A stretch of DNA of 32,301 nucleotides, from contig SCRU01000030.1 of NCBI GenBank assembly GCA_004323695.1, positions 1 through 32,301 on the forward strand. Direction: 5' to 3'. Under the pieces are notes generated by a model that saw only the letters and a list, made by a program, of their open reading frames with translations, was not told the origin of the DNA and did not search any database. The stretch comes from Burkholderiaceae bacterium (GTDB lineage: Bacteria; Pseudomonadota; Gammaproteobacteria; Burkholderiales; Burkholderiaceae_C). Both the position numbers and the translations under genes were made by a program. How positions within the stretch are numbered: position 1 is the first letter of the stretch; each line of letters begins with the position of its first letter. Positions 22,576 to 30,651 of the stretch are shown here, in pieces.

Positions 22576-24321
22576 ATGACCCCTGTGATAACCAAGGCCG
22601 AACACGCGACGGAACAAGCGGCAGACAAGGTGGTGGAGACGACCGACGGAATGCATCTGATCATCGATGCGCTGAAGCACAACGGCATCGACACGATCTA
22701 CGGACTGGTGGGTATTCCCATTACCGACACGGCGCGCCTGGCGCAGGCGCAGGGGATGCGGTTCATCAGCTTCCGGCATGAACAAAACGCCGGCAATGCT
22801 GCCGCTATTGCGGGTTACATGACTCAAAAACCCGGCATTTGCATGACGGTATCCGCTCCTGGCTTTCTGAACGGCCTGGCGGCGCTGGCGAATGCGACGG
22901 TCAATTGCTTCCCGATGATTCTGATCAGCGGCTCCAGCGAGCGGGAAATCATCGATTTGCAGCAGGGCGATTATGAGGAGATGGACCAGCTGAGTGCGGC
23001 AAAGCAGTATGCGAAGGCGGCCTATCGTGTCAACAAGGCAGAGGACATCGGTATCGGTGTCGCGCGCGCGATTCGCGCAGCCGTGTCTGGCCGCCCGGGT
23101 GGTGTCTATCTTGATCTCCCCGCGCAGCTGCTGGCTCAGTCACTGGACGTCGAGCGGGGCAAACAATCGCTCGTGCGCGTGGTCGATCCAGTGCCACGTC
23201 AAATCCCGGCTCCGGACGCGGTCAAGCGGGCGCTGGATCTTCTGAAGGGTGCCAAGCGCCCGCTCATCATTCTGGGGAAAGGCGCTGCCTACGCGCAGGT
23301 CGATGCGGATATTCGGACGCTCGTCGAAAAATCCGGCATCCCCTATTTGCCGATGTCCATGGCCAAGGGGCTCCTGCCCGATACCCATCCTCAATCGGCC
23401 GCCGCGGCACGTTCGTTTGTTCTGGCGCAGGCCGATGTCGTGATGCTGATTGGCGCCCGTCTGAACTGGTTGCTTGCCCATGGCAAGGGCAAAACCTGGG
23501 GCGCGCCGAAGCAGTTTATACAGATAGATATTTCGCCGACTGAAATCGACAGCAATGTGGCCATTGCGGCCCCTGTGATCGGCGACATTGGCTCCTGTGT
23601 GGTGGCCCTGCTGACCGGCATGGGGTCGAATTTTGGGAAACCGGACACAGCGTGGACGGACGAGATCGCGGAACGCAAAAACAAGAACATGGCGAAAATG
23701 GCGGCCACCCTTGACCGTGATTCATCGCCCATGAATTTCCACGGCGCATTGCGGGCGATCCGTGACGTGCTCAAGACGCGTCCAGATATCAACCTCGTGA
23801 ATGAAGGCGCCAACACTCTTGATTTCGGGCGTAGCATCATCGACATGTTCGAACCTCGAAAGCGGTTCGACTGCGGCACCTGGGGCATCATGGGTATCGG
23901 CATGGGCTACGCCATCGGCGCGGCCATCACCAGTGGGTTGCCGGTTGTTGCCGTCGAGGGCGACAGTGCGTTCGGTTTCAGCGGCATGGAGCTCGAGACT
24001 ATCTGCCGCTATCAATTGCCCATCGTGACGGTCATCTTCAACAACAACGGTGTTTATAAGGGCAGTGACGTGAACCCCAGCGGAACGCCTGATCCCGCGC
24101 CCTGCTCCTTCGTCAAGGGTGCGCGGTACGACAAGATGATTGAGGCGTTTGGTGGCATTGGGTACAACGTCGCCACGCCGGCCGAGTTGACGAAGGCGCT
24201 GGTCGAGGCCATCGCATCGGGCAAGCCGGCGCTCATCAACGCTGCCATCGACGAGACAGCAGGCACCGAGAGCGGGCGGTTGACCAGCTTGAACCCGCAA
24301 AGCACGGCCACCAAAAAGTAG
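22576..24321 (+). CDS. oxc: Oxalyl-CoA decarboxylase
   Basis: The 581-residue protein is a thiamin-diphosphate enzyme (EC 4.1.1.8) that turns oxalyl-CoA into formyl-CoA and CO2. The Pyr domain has the catalytic glutamate (Glu69 in SFRHEQNAG) and family segments [30 protein letters not shown] and [13 protein letters not shown]. The central domain (about 200-360) binds CoA and ADP in the known enzyme. The PP domain has the GDS...NN motif for Mg-ThDP ([13 protein letters not shown] from 462, FNNNGVYKG from 488). The tail is Gly/Ala/Ser/Thr rich as usual. GGAG lies 6 bases before the ATG. It is first in a four-gene run with frc 62 bases on, so substrate and product channel directly between the two enzymes. 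Confidence 0.95.
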   Translation: MTPVITKAEHATEQAADKVVETTDGMHLIIDALKHNGIDTIYGLVGIPITDTARLAQAQGMRFISFRHEQNAGNAAAIAGYMTQKPGICMTVSAPGFLNGLAALANATVNCFPMILISGSSEREIIDLQQGDYEEMDQLSAAKQYAKAAYRVNKAEDIGIGVARAIRAAVSGRPGGVYLDLPAQLLAQSLDVERGKQSLVRVVDPVPRQIPAPDAVKRALDLLKGAKRPLIILGKGAAYAQVDADIRTLVEKSGIPYLPMSMAKGLLPDTHPQSAAAARSFVLAQADVVMLIGARLNWLLAHGKGKTWGAPKQFIQIDISPTEIDSNVAIAAPVIGDIGSCVVALLTGMGSNFGKPDTAWTDEIAERKNKNMAKMAATLDRDSSPMNFHGALRAIRDVLKTRPDINLVNEGANTLDFGRSIIDMFEPRKRFDCGTWGIMGIGMGYAIGAAITSGLPVVAVEGDSAFGFSGMELETICRYQLPIVTVIFNNNGVYKGSDVNPSGTPDPAPCSFVKGARYDKMIEAFGGIGYNVATPAELTKALVEAIASGKPALINAAIDETAGTESGRLTSLNPQSTATKK

Positions 24322-24383
24322 GTGTCAGGCCATGGCTCGGCAGCGGAATTTGAACGAAATTTGAAAATAGCAGGAGATATTCA

Positions 24384-25631
24384 ATGAGTAAGGCTCTGGA
24401 CGGCGTCCGCATTCTGGATTTCACCCACGTGCAGTCGGGCCCGACCTGTACACAGTTGCTGGCCTGGTTCGGTGCCGACGTGATCAAGGTCGAGCGCGCC
24501 GGGGAAGGCGACGCGACGCGAGGCCAGCTGCGTGACATTCCTGATGTAGACAGCCTGTACTTCACGATGCTGAACCACAACAAGCGCTCCGTGACGCTGA
24601 ATACCAAAAAGCCAATGGGCAAGGAAGTGCTCAATACGCTGATCAAGCAGTGCGACGTGCTGGTTGAAAACTTTGCACCTGGCGCGCTGGATCGCATGGG
24701 TTTCACCTGGGAGCGGATTCAGGAATTGAATCCACGCATGGTGGTCGCGTCGATCAAGGGTTTCGGGCCCGGTCCGTACGCTGACTGCAAGGTTTACGAG
24801 AATGTGGCGCAGTGCGCCGGTGGTTCGGCATCCACTACGGGGTTTGACGACGGCCCGCCCGTTGTCACCGGTGCGCAGATCGGCGACTCGGGCACGGGGC
24901 TGCACCTGGCGCTGGGTATCGTCACCGCGCTGTACCAGCGGGTCGGCACGGGGCGCGGGCAGCGGGTCACGGTGGCAATGCAGGATGCCGTATTGAATCT
25001 GTGCCGCGTCAAATTGCGTGACCAGCAGCGGCTGGAGCGCACCGGCGTCATGAAGGAATATCCCCAGTATCCGGACGGGAAGTTTGGAGACGCGGTGCCG
25101 CGTGCCGGCAATGCATCGGGCGGTGGCCAGCCGGGATGGATCCTGAAATGCAAGGGTTGGGAAAACGACCCCAATGCTTATATCTATTTCATTACCCAAG
25201 CACCGGTTTGGGGTGCAATCTGCAAGGTCATCGGCAAGGAAGAGTGGATCACCGACCCGGACTATGCCACCCCCGTTGCTCGGCTGCCACGCCTCATGTC
25301 GATTTTTGGAACGATTGAAGAATGGACCAAGACCAAGACCAAGTTTGAGGCGATGGACATTCTCAACAAGTTCGACATCCCCTGCGGGCCGATCCTGTCG
25401 ATGAAGGAAATTGCCGCGGAAGAGTCGCTGCGCCAGACCGGTACCGTGGTCGAGGTCGAGCATCCGACGCGCGGGAAATACCTGACCGTGGGCAATCCCA
25501 TCAAGTTGTCGGACAGTGTGAGCGAAGTAAAACGCTCGCCGCTTCTGGGTGAACATACCAATGAAGTGCTGAGGCAATTGAATTACAGCGACGACCAGAT
25601 TGCGGCGCTGCGCGCTGAAGGGGTCATTTGA
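24384..25631 (+). CDS. frc: Formyl-CoA:oxalate CoA-transferase
   Basis: This 415-residue class III CoA-transferase (EC 2.8.3.16) moves CoA from formyl-CoA to oxalate, making oxalyl-CoA for Oxc and releasing formate. The start has AGGAGATATTCA before it and the usual N-terminus [38 protein letters not shown]. The catalytic aspartate is Asp168 in [15 protein letters not shown], matching the Asp169 position of characterised enzymes. The glycine loop that closes over the active site is SGGGQPG. Length matches the E. coli YfdW type. With oxc it makes a closed cycle that needs only catalytic CoA. The product formate is expected to be used by FdsGBACD or exported by OxlT. Confidence 0.95.
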   Translation: MSKALDGVRILDFTHVQSGPTCTQLLAWFGADVIKVERAGEGDATRGQLRDIPDVDSLYFTMLNHNKRSVTLNTKKPMGKEVLNTLIKQCDVLVENFAPGALDRMGFTWERIQELNPRMVVASIKGFGPGPYADCKVYENVAQCAGGSASTTGFDDGPPVVTGAQIGDSGTGLHLALGIVTALYQRVGTGRGQRVTVAMQDAVLNLCRVKLRDQQRLERTGVMKEYPQYPDGKFGDAVPRAGNASGGGQPGWILKCKGWENDPNAYIYFITQAPVWGAICKVIGKEEWITDPDYATPVARLPRLMSIFGTIEEWTKTKTKFEAMDILNKFDIPCGPILSMKEIAAEESLRQTGTVVEVEHPTRGKYLTVGNPIKLSDSVSEVKRSPLLGEHTNEVLRQLNYSDDQIAALRAEGVI

Positions 25632-25701
25632 CCGCGTGGCCTGCAGACAGGGCAATCGAAGCTTCGATAGAGACGTCATTTCATCAATAAGCGAGGTTCA
25701 C

Positions 25702-27831
25702 ATGAACAAAGACAAAGCCAAAGTCCGGGAAATCCTTGACGCAGTCAAGGCCGCCGGCCGGAATTCCCTGACGGCTCCGGAGGGCAAGCTGGTGTGCGAC
25801 GCCTACGGCATCGCGGTGCCCAAGGAAGGTGTCGCCACCAACGCGGCGGATGCCCAGAAACTCGCCTCTTCGATGGGATTTCCCGTGGTGATGAAGATTG
25901 TGTCGCCCGAGATCCTGCACAAGACCGAAGCCGGTGGCGTGCTCGTCGGCGTCAAGAATGCGGACGATGTCGCCAAGGGGTTCGACACCATCGTTGCGAA
26001 TGCGAAAAAATACAACGCCAAGGCCCAGATTCTGGGTGTGCAGGTGCAACAGATGCTCAAGGGCGGGCAGGAGGTCATCATTGGAGCCGTTACTGACGGC
26101 AGCTTCGGAAAGCTGGTTGCCTTTGGCCTGGGCGGCGTGCTGGTTGAAGTGTTGAAGGACATCACCTTTCGCCTCGCTCCAGCGACGCGGGAAGACGCCT
26201 ATTCGATGCTCGATGGCATCCAGGCAGCCGACATGCTCAAGGGCGTGCGCGGCAGCGATCCGGTAGATCGTGATGCACTGGCCGGCCTGATCGTTGGCGT
26301 TTCGGAATTGGTCAGCGATTTCCCGGAAATCGCGGAGATGGATCTGAACCCGGTGTTCGCCAGCAAGGACAGCGCGATCGCCGCCGATGTGCGCATCGTG
26401 GTGGATTTCGCGGCCAAGGCGCCGCGCTACCGCCCTGCCGAGGCCGATGTCCTCGTTGCCATGAAGCGGATCATGCAGCCGAAGTCCGTGGCCGTGATCG
26501 GCGCCTCCGCCGAGGCCGGCAAGATCGGCAATTCGGTCATGAAGAACCTGATTAACGGCGGCTACAAGGGCAATATCTATCCGATTCACCCTAAAGCCGA
26601 GGACATCCTGGGGTACAAGGCCTACAAGAGCGTCAAGGATGTTCCCGGAGAGATCGACACGGCGGTCTTTGCGATTCCAGCCAAGCTTGTCGCGGGTGCG
26701 CTGACCGAGTGCGGCGAGAAGAAGATTGCCGGTGCCGTGTTGATTCCGTCGGGTTTCGCGGAATCTGGGCACCCCGAAATGCAGTCCGAACTGGTGGCGA
26801 TAGGCCGTAAATACAACATCCGCCTGATGGGGCCGAACATTTACGGTTTTTACTACACACCGGCGAACCTGTGCGCCACCTTTTGCACCGCCTTCGATGT
26901 CAAGGGGTCCGCCGCCTTGTCCTCGCAATCCGGTGGTATCGGCATGGCCATGATCGGTTTCAGCCGCTCGGCCAAGATGGGGGTATCGGCGATCGTCGGT
27001 GTCGGCAACAAGTGCGACATCGACGAAGACGACCTGCTGATCTTCTTCGAACAGGACCCGAATACCAAGGTCATCGCGCAGCATTGCGAAGACTTGAAAG
27101 ATGGCCGTGCCTTTGCCGAAGTCGCCCGTCGCGTTTCGAAGAAAAAGCCGGTCATTGTGCTGAAGGGCGGACGGACGGCGGCAGGAGCCAAGGCCGCCAG
27201 TTCCCACACCGGAGCGCTTGCCGGCAATGACAAGATCTATGAAGATGTGTTCAATCAAAGTGGCGTGATTCGCGCCAACAGCTTGCGTGACTTGCTGGAC
27301 TTCGCTCGTGGCGTTCCACTCCTGCCCACCCCCAAGGGCGAAAACGTGGTCATCATCACGGGCGCCGGCGGGTCTGGCGTGCTGCTGTCGGATGCCTGCG
27401 TCGCCAACAACCTGACCTTGATGCCGATGCCGGCCGATCTCGATGCCGCGTTTCGCAAGTTCATTCCGCCTTTTGGCGCAGCCGGCAACCCGGTGGACAT
27501 TACAGGGGGCGAGCCGCCGCAAACCTACAAAAATACCGTGTTGCTCGGTTTGCAGGACGATCGGATCCATTCCCTCATCCTGGGTTACTGGCACACCATC
27601 GTGACCCCGCCCATGGTCTTTGCCAGAATCATTGTCGAGGCGCGCGATGAAATGCGGGCCAAGGGTATCGAGAAACCCATCGTCGCGTCGCTGGCCGGTG
27701 ACGTTGAAGTCGAGGAAGCATCGCAGTACCTGTACGAGCACGGCATCCCCGCGTATGCCTACTCGACCGAGATTCCGGTCGCGGTGCTGGCCGCCAAATA
27801 CAAATGGGCGCGCGGCGCCGGGCTGATGTAA
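25702..27831 (+). CDS. NDP-forming acyl-CoA synthetase (fused ATP-grasp and CoA-ligase domains)
   Basis: I start at ATG 25702 (GCGAGG before it) rather than at 25600, which overlaps frc. The 709-residue product has an N-terminal ATP-grasp beta-type domain (about 10-240: VVMKIVSPEILHKTEAGGV, VIIGAVTDGSFGKLVAFGLGG, EMDLNPVFA), a CoA-binding Rossmann domain (about 255-350: SVAVIGASAEAGKIGN) and the succinyl-CoA-ligase-like domains with the phosphohistidine His502 in ASSHTGALAGND. Such enzymes interconvert an acyl-CoA, ADP and phosphate with the acid, CoA and ATP. Its place after frc suggests formyl-CoA or oxalyl-CoA as substrate: either to start the cycle by activating oxalate or formate, or to recover ATP from formyl-CoA. 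The usual GPNC motif reads GPNIYGFYY, which may mark a different acyl pocket. Confidence 0.85.
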   Translation: MNKDKAKVREILDAVKAAGRNSLTAPEGKLVCDAYGIAVPKEGVATNAADAQKLASSMGFPVVMKIVSPEILHKTEAGGVLVGVKNADDVAKGFDTIVANAKKYNAKAQILGVQVQQMLKGGQEVIIGAVTDGSFGKLVAFGLGGVLVEVLKDITFRLAPATREDAYSMLDGIQAADMLKGVRGSDPVDRDALAGLIVGVSELVSDFPEIAEMDLNPVFASKDSAIAADVRIVVDFAAKAPRYRPAEADVLVAMKRIMQPKSVAVIGASAEAGKIGNSVMKNLINGGYKGNIYPIHPKAEDILGYKAYKSVKDVPGEIDTAVFAIPAKLVAGALTECGEKKIAGAVLIPSGFAESGHPEMQSELVAIGRKYNIRLMGPNIYGFYYTPANLCATFCTAFDVKGSAALSSQSGGIGMAMIGFSRSAKMGVSAIVGVGNKCDIDEDDLLIFFEQDPNTKVIAQHCEDLKDGRAFAEVARRVSKKKPVIVLKGGRTAAGAKAASSHTGALAGNDKIYEDVFNQSGVIRANSLRDLLDFARGVPLLPTPKGENVVIITGAGGSGVLLSDACVANNLTLMPMPADLDAAFRKFIPPFGAAGNPVDITGGEPPQTYKNTVLLGLQDDRIHSLILGYWHTIVTPPMVFARIIVEARDEMRAKGIEKPIVASLAGDVEVEEASQYLYEHGIPAYAYSTEIPVAVLAAKYKWARGAGLM

Positions 27832-27846
27832 GGCCAGGGCAGGTCC

Positions 27847-27873
27847 GATCCCCTTCCGGGGGTTTTTGGGATC
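27847..27873 (+). terminator. Weak terminator or attenuator before the deacylase gene
   Basis: CCCC (27850-27853) pairs with GGGG (27858-27861) over a TTCC loop, followed by G and TTTTT (27863-27867). An alternative pairing GATCCC (27847-27852) with GGGATC (27868-27873) is possible, so the two stems exclude one another. It may reduce readthrough from the oxc operon into the deacylase gene. Confidence 0.5.
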
Positions 27874-27885
27874 GCATGTAAGGTC

Positions 27886-28818
27886 ATGACGACACTCATT
27901 TACTCTCACGCAGCCTGTCTGGAGCATCGGCCGGGGCCGGGCCATCCGGAAGCGCCTGAGCGGTTGACTGCTGTGCTGCAGGCGCTGCGTGCGCCGGAGT
28001 TCGCCTCGTTGCAGTGGCGTGACGCACCGATGGGCACGCGGGAGCAGGTGGAACTCATTCACACCTCCTCGTTCGTCGATACGATTGCAGGGTTGGCCCC
28101 GAAAGAGGGGTTCGTGACGCTCGACGGCGGCGATACGGTGATGTCGCCTGGCTCATGGGAAGCCGTGATGCGCGGCGTCGGTGCCGCTTGCGCGGGGGTC
28201 GGCGCGGTCGTGAGTGGACAGGCAGACAATGTTTTTTGTGCTACCCGTCCTTGTGGTCACCATGCCGAGCCTGACCAGGCAATGGGCTTTTGCATCTTCA
28301 ACCAGGCGGCCATCGCGGCGGCGTACGCCCAGGAAGTGTTCGGTGTCCCGCGGGTGGCCGTGGTCGATTTCGACGTTCATCACGGCAACGGTACGCAAGC
28401 CGCTTTTTTCTCGCGGCCCACCCGGTTTTACGCGTCCAGCCATCAGGCGCCCTTTTATCCAGGCACCGGAGCCGCGTCCGAAACCGGCACGAGCGGCAAT
28501 ATCGTGAACGTTCCGTTGCCGCGCGGTTGCGACTCGGCCATGTTCCGGCACAGGATCGAGGCCGAAATGCTTCCGGCGCTGCGCCATTGGAAGCCAGACT
28601 TTCTCGTCATTTCCGCGGGCTTCGACGCCCATCGCCTGGATCCGCTCGCGGGGCTGAATTTCGACGACGCGGACTTCTACTGGATTACCCAGGAGTTAAT
28701 GAAGATTGCCGAGTCCGCGTGCAACGGGCGCGTTGTCTCCATTCTTGAGGGTGGCTACAGTCTGGACGGCTTGGCGACCGGCACGGCTGCTCACGTTCGG
28801 GCCCTGATGGGACACTGA
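27886..28818 (+). CDS. Class II histone-deacetylase-family protein (HDAH/AphA-like lysine or polyamine deacylase)
   Basis: The 310-residue protein has the full zinc deacetylase set: HRPGPGHPEAPERL at the entry, the His dyad CGHHAEPD (His125, His126), the zinc ligands Asp163 and His165 in VVDFDVHHGNGT and Asp247 in SAGFDAH, and the catalytic Tyr in LEGGYSLDG. Family members remove acyl groups from acetyl-lysine or acetylpolyamines. It follows the synthetase after 54 bases with a weak terminator between, all in one direction, so partial cotranscription is likely. In this context it could reverse lysine acylation by reactive CoA esters or reactivate an acylated synthetase, as AcuC does for acetyl-CoA synthetase; that role is inferred. 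Confidence 0.87.
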   Translation: MTTLIYSHAACLEHRPGPGHPEAPERLTAVLQALRAPEFASLQWRDAPMGTREQVELIHTSSFVDTIAGLAPKEGFVTLDGGDTVMSPGSWEAVMRGVGAACAGVGAVVSGQADNVFCATRPCGHHAEPDQAMGFCIFNQAAIAAAYAQEVFGVPRVAVVDFDVHHGNGTQAAFFSRPTRFYASSHQAPFYPGTGAASETGTSGNIVNVPLPRGCDSAMFRHRIEAEMLPALRHWKPDFLVISAGFDAHRLDPLAGLNFDDADFYWITQELMKIAESACNGRVVSILEGGYSLDGLATGTAAHVRALMGH

Positions 28819-28848
28819 CGGTTTCCCGCCTGCGAGCACCTCAAGACG

Positions 28849-29826
28849 TTAGTTGCCGTTGCCGGCGCGGGGGCTGCGCGCTGTCTTGCGCGTTGCTCGG
28901 GTGGGGGCGAGCGGAATCATTTTGTGAATCAACGCCGCGCCGTCGCTCAGCAGGAAATTCTTGAATGCCAGCGCCACCGGCGGGAGTCGCTTGTCCTTTC
29001 TATGGACTACGTACCAGTCCAGCATCACGGGGAAGTCTTCCACGTCGAGCATCGCCAGGCTGCCGGCCTGCAATTCGAGGCTGATGGTGTGAGCCGAGAG
29101 AAAGCCTATGCCCATGCCTGCGATGACCGCCTGTTTGATGGTTTCGGTACTTTTGATTTCCATCACGATATTGAGGTCCTTGAGGTGCTTGCCAAAACCG
29201 TCTTCCATGGAATTCCAGGTGTCTGATCCCTTTTCCCGCACCACGAATGGCTGGTGTTTCAGGACAGACAGGGGAATCTTTCTTTTCGCCACCAGCGGGT
29301 GGTCAGGCGCAGCGACGATCACGTAAGGGTGCGGGGCAAAAGACTCGTTGATCGTGTCCATTTTTTTCGGCGGCCGCACCATGACGGCGAGGTCGGTCAG
29401 GTTGGCCGCGAGTTGCCCCAGCAGTTCTTCGCGATTGTGAACGGTCAGGTTGAGTTTGACGCCCTGATGGCGGCGCGCGAATTCAACCAGCAGCCGCGGG
29501 AAAAAATAGTCTCCGGCACTGATGACGGCGACATTCAACTTGCCGCCCGATATCCCCTTGAACTGCGCCAGCGCCTCTTCGGCCTCCTGGAACTGCTGAA
29601 TGATGGCGCGGCTGAAATGAATCATTTCAGTGCCGCTGGGCGTGAGATAAACCTTCTTGCCGAGCTGCTCGAGCAGCGCCAGACCGACGTGCCCTTCCAG
29701 GGCCTTGATCTGGATCGACACGGCCGGCTGGGTCAGGTGCAGCTCTTCGGCGGCGCGTGAATAGCTCAGATGCCGCGCAACGGCTTCGAATACCTTGAGC
29801 TGGCGCAGGGTTGCATTTTTCATCAT
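28849..29826 (-). CDS. LysR-type regulator, CbbR-like
   Basis: The 325-residue protein has the LysR HTH (TLRQLKVFEAVARHLSYSRAAEELHLTQPAVSIQIKALEGHVG) and a two-lobed effector domain (about 95-300). The N-terminal pattern TLRQLKVFEAVARH and AEELHLTQPAVSIQIK closely resembles CbbR, the activator of Calvin-cycle genes in autotrophic and formatotrophic proteobacteria; a paralogue that senses an oxalate or formate metabolite is likely, and no cbb gene is in the window. The C-terminus (APTRATRKTARSPRAGNGN) is a basic extension. ATG codons at 29826 and 29823 are both possible. It is divergent from the unknown 111-residue gene and faces the deacylase convergently. Confidence 0.85.
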   Translation of the reverse strand: MMKNATLRQLKVFEAVARHLSYSRAAEELHLTQPAVSIQIKALEGHVGLALLEQLGKKVYLTPSGTEMIHFSRAIIQQFQEAEEALAQFKGISGGKLNVAVISAGDYFFPRLLVEFARRHQGVKLNLTVHNREELLGQLAANLTDLAVMVRPPKKMDTINESFAPHPYVIVAAPDHPLVAKRKIPLSVLKHQPFVVREKGSDTWNSMEDGFGKHLKDLNIVMEIKSTETIKQAVIAGMGIGFLSAHTISLELQAGSLAMLDVEDFPVMLDWYVVHRKDKRLPPVALAFKNFLLSDGAALIHKMIPLAPTRATRKTARSPRAGNGN

Positions 29827-29891
29827 GGGCTCAAGCCCTTATCTATAAATGATCGTAAATTGTATGTCGTAAAAACTTTAATTATCATTAA
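29827..29891. promoter_or_regulatory. LysR-type control region
   Basis: The 159-base gap 29827-29985 separates the LysR gene and the 111-residue gene. GGGCTCAAGCCC (29827-29838) is a perfect palindrome directly before the LysR start. TTAAT-TATC-ATTAA (29878-29891) is another; it contains TTA-N7-TTA, fitting the TNA-N7-TNA core of CbbR-type sites. The second lies in AT-rich sequence, so chance is possible. Confidence 0.45.
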
Positions 29892-29985
29892 TCGTTCTCC
29901 CGGCCTACCATCAATGCATGGTCTGGTTGTTGTGTTGCACAGGCGGACTCACCAGGTCAATTGTTCATCTGCAAGGAGAATCGTC

Positions 29986-30321
29986 ATGTTCAGTCGCTCA
30001 ATCAATGGGGATGCCGCAACCGATGCGGCAGATATTCACCGTAACGCCTACAACGCGGCGTTTTTCGAGCTCGGCCTTCGGTGGTACTGGGACAGCGAAA
30101 TCTACCCGGCGGTGCTGAGCGAGGCGGATGAGCGCCGTTGCCTGCGGCAGTATGTGGTGAAGCACCAGCCGCATCTGTTGACGGCTTACGATGCCGATTT
30201 TCTTGTCGATGCCATCCAGGCAACGAAGGCGAGATGCTACGGCAGAATGAAGCTCTCGGGCTGCAAGGGTGGCGCGCATGTCAATTGGGCGGCACTGCAG
30301 CATGGTGAAGTCGGATTCTGA
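29986..30321 (+). CDS. Conserved-looking protein of unknown function, 111 residues
   Basis: The frame is open from 29770, but ATG 29986 has AAGGAG (29973-29978) before it and lies after the LysR control sites, so I choose it. I do not recognise the family. The sequence is soluble and mostly helical: an acidic start (NGDAATDAADIHRNAYNAAFFELGL), an aromatic-rich segment (RWYWDSEIY), then LVDAIQATKARCYGR and HVNWAALQHGEVGF. Two cysteines (Cys43-like region ERRC and KARCYG) and several His are present but no zinc motif is obvious. Divergence from the CbbR-like gene suggests control by it. The strong start signal and codon use make a real gene likely. Confidence 0.7.
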   Translation: MFSRSINGDAATDAADIHRNAYNAAFFELGLRWYWDSEIYPAVLSEADERRCLRQYVVKHQPHLLTAYDADFLVDAIQATKARCYGRMKLSGCKGGAHVNWAALQHGEVGF

Positions 30322-30328
30322 CGCATAA

Positions 30329-30345
30329 GGATGCATTGAGCATCC
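30329..30345 (+). terminator. Hairpin after the 111-residue gene
   Basis: GGATGC (30329-30334) pairs perfectly with GCATCC (30340-30345), eight bases after the stop codon, without a T-tract. The stretch 30322-30651 otherwise holds only the strong terminator at 30571-30602; I see no gene in it. Confidence 0.35.
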
Positions 30346-30570
30346 GTACACCCGCGCCCGGTATTCCGATGCGGTGGCTCGGCGCCGCAAACCATCGGCG
30401 CCACCCGGGCTCCCCCGTTTGCACAATGTCATTGAAGACACCGGCGTCATGCCGGCTGTTCCGGCGACACATCGGGGAAACAAGCGGCGGTGCAACGACC
30501 AGGGCCATAGAGAAGCCCCGCCCTGCGCAGCATCGAAGAAGACTGCAGATGTCTCTGGCAACGGGGCAAA

Positions 30571-30602
30571 AAAAGAGAGCCTCTTTCCCGAGGCTCTCTT
30601 TT
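30571..30602. terminator. Strong bidirectional rho-independent terminator
   Basis: AGAGAGCCTC (30574-30583) pairs perfectly with GAGGCTCTCT (30590-30599) around TTTCCC, flanked by a run of A on the left and T on the right, which lengthens the stem to 13 pairs. It works on either strand and separates the 111-residue gene from the convergent antiporter gene. Confidence 0.88.
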
Positions 30603-30651
30603 CAACACGCTACACGGCATCATCTTTCGATGCCCTGGCACGGAGGTCCGA

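Noticed and set aside
25684-28062. Minus-strand frame of 792 residues opposite the synthetase gene
   Set aside because: High His/Arg content and no domain; the plus-strand frame has ATP-grasp and phosphohistidine motifs. It is a by-product of third-position GC.
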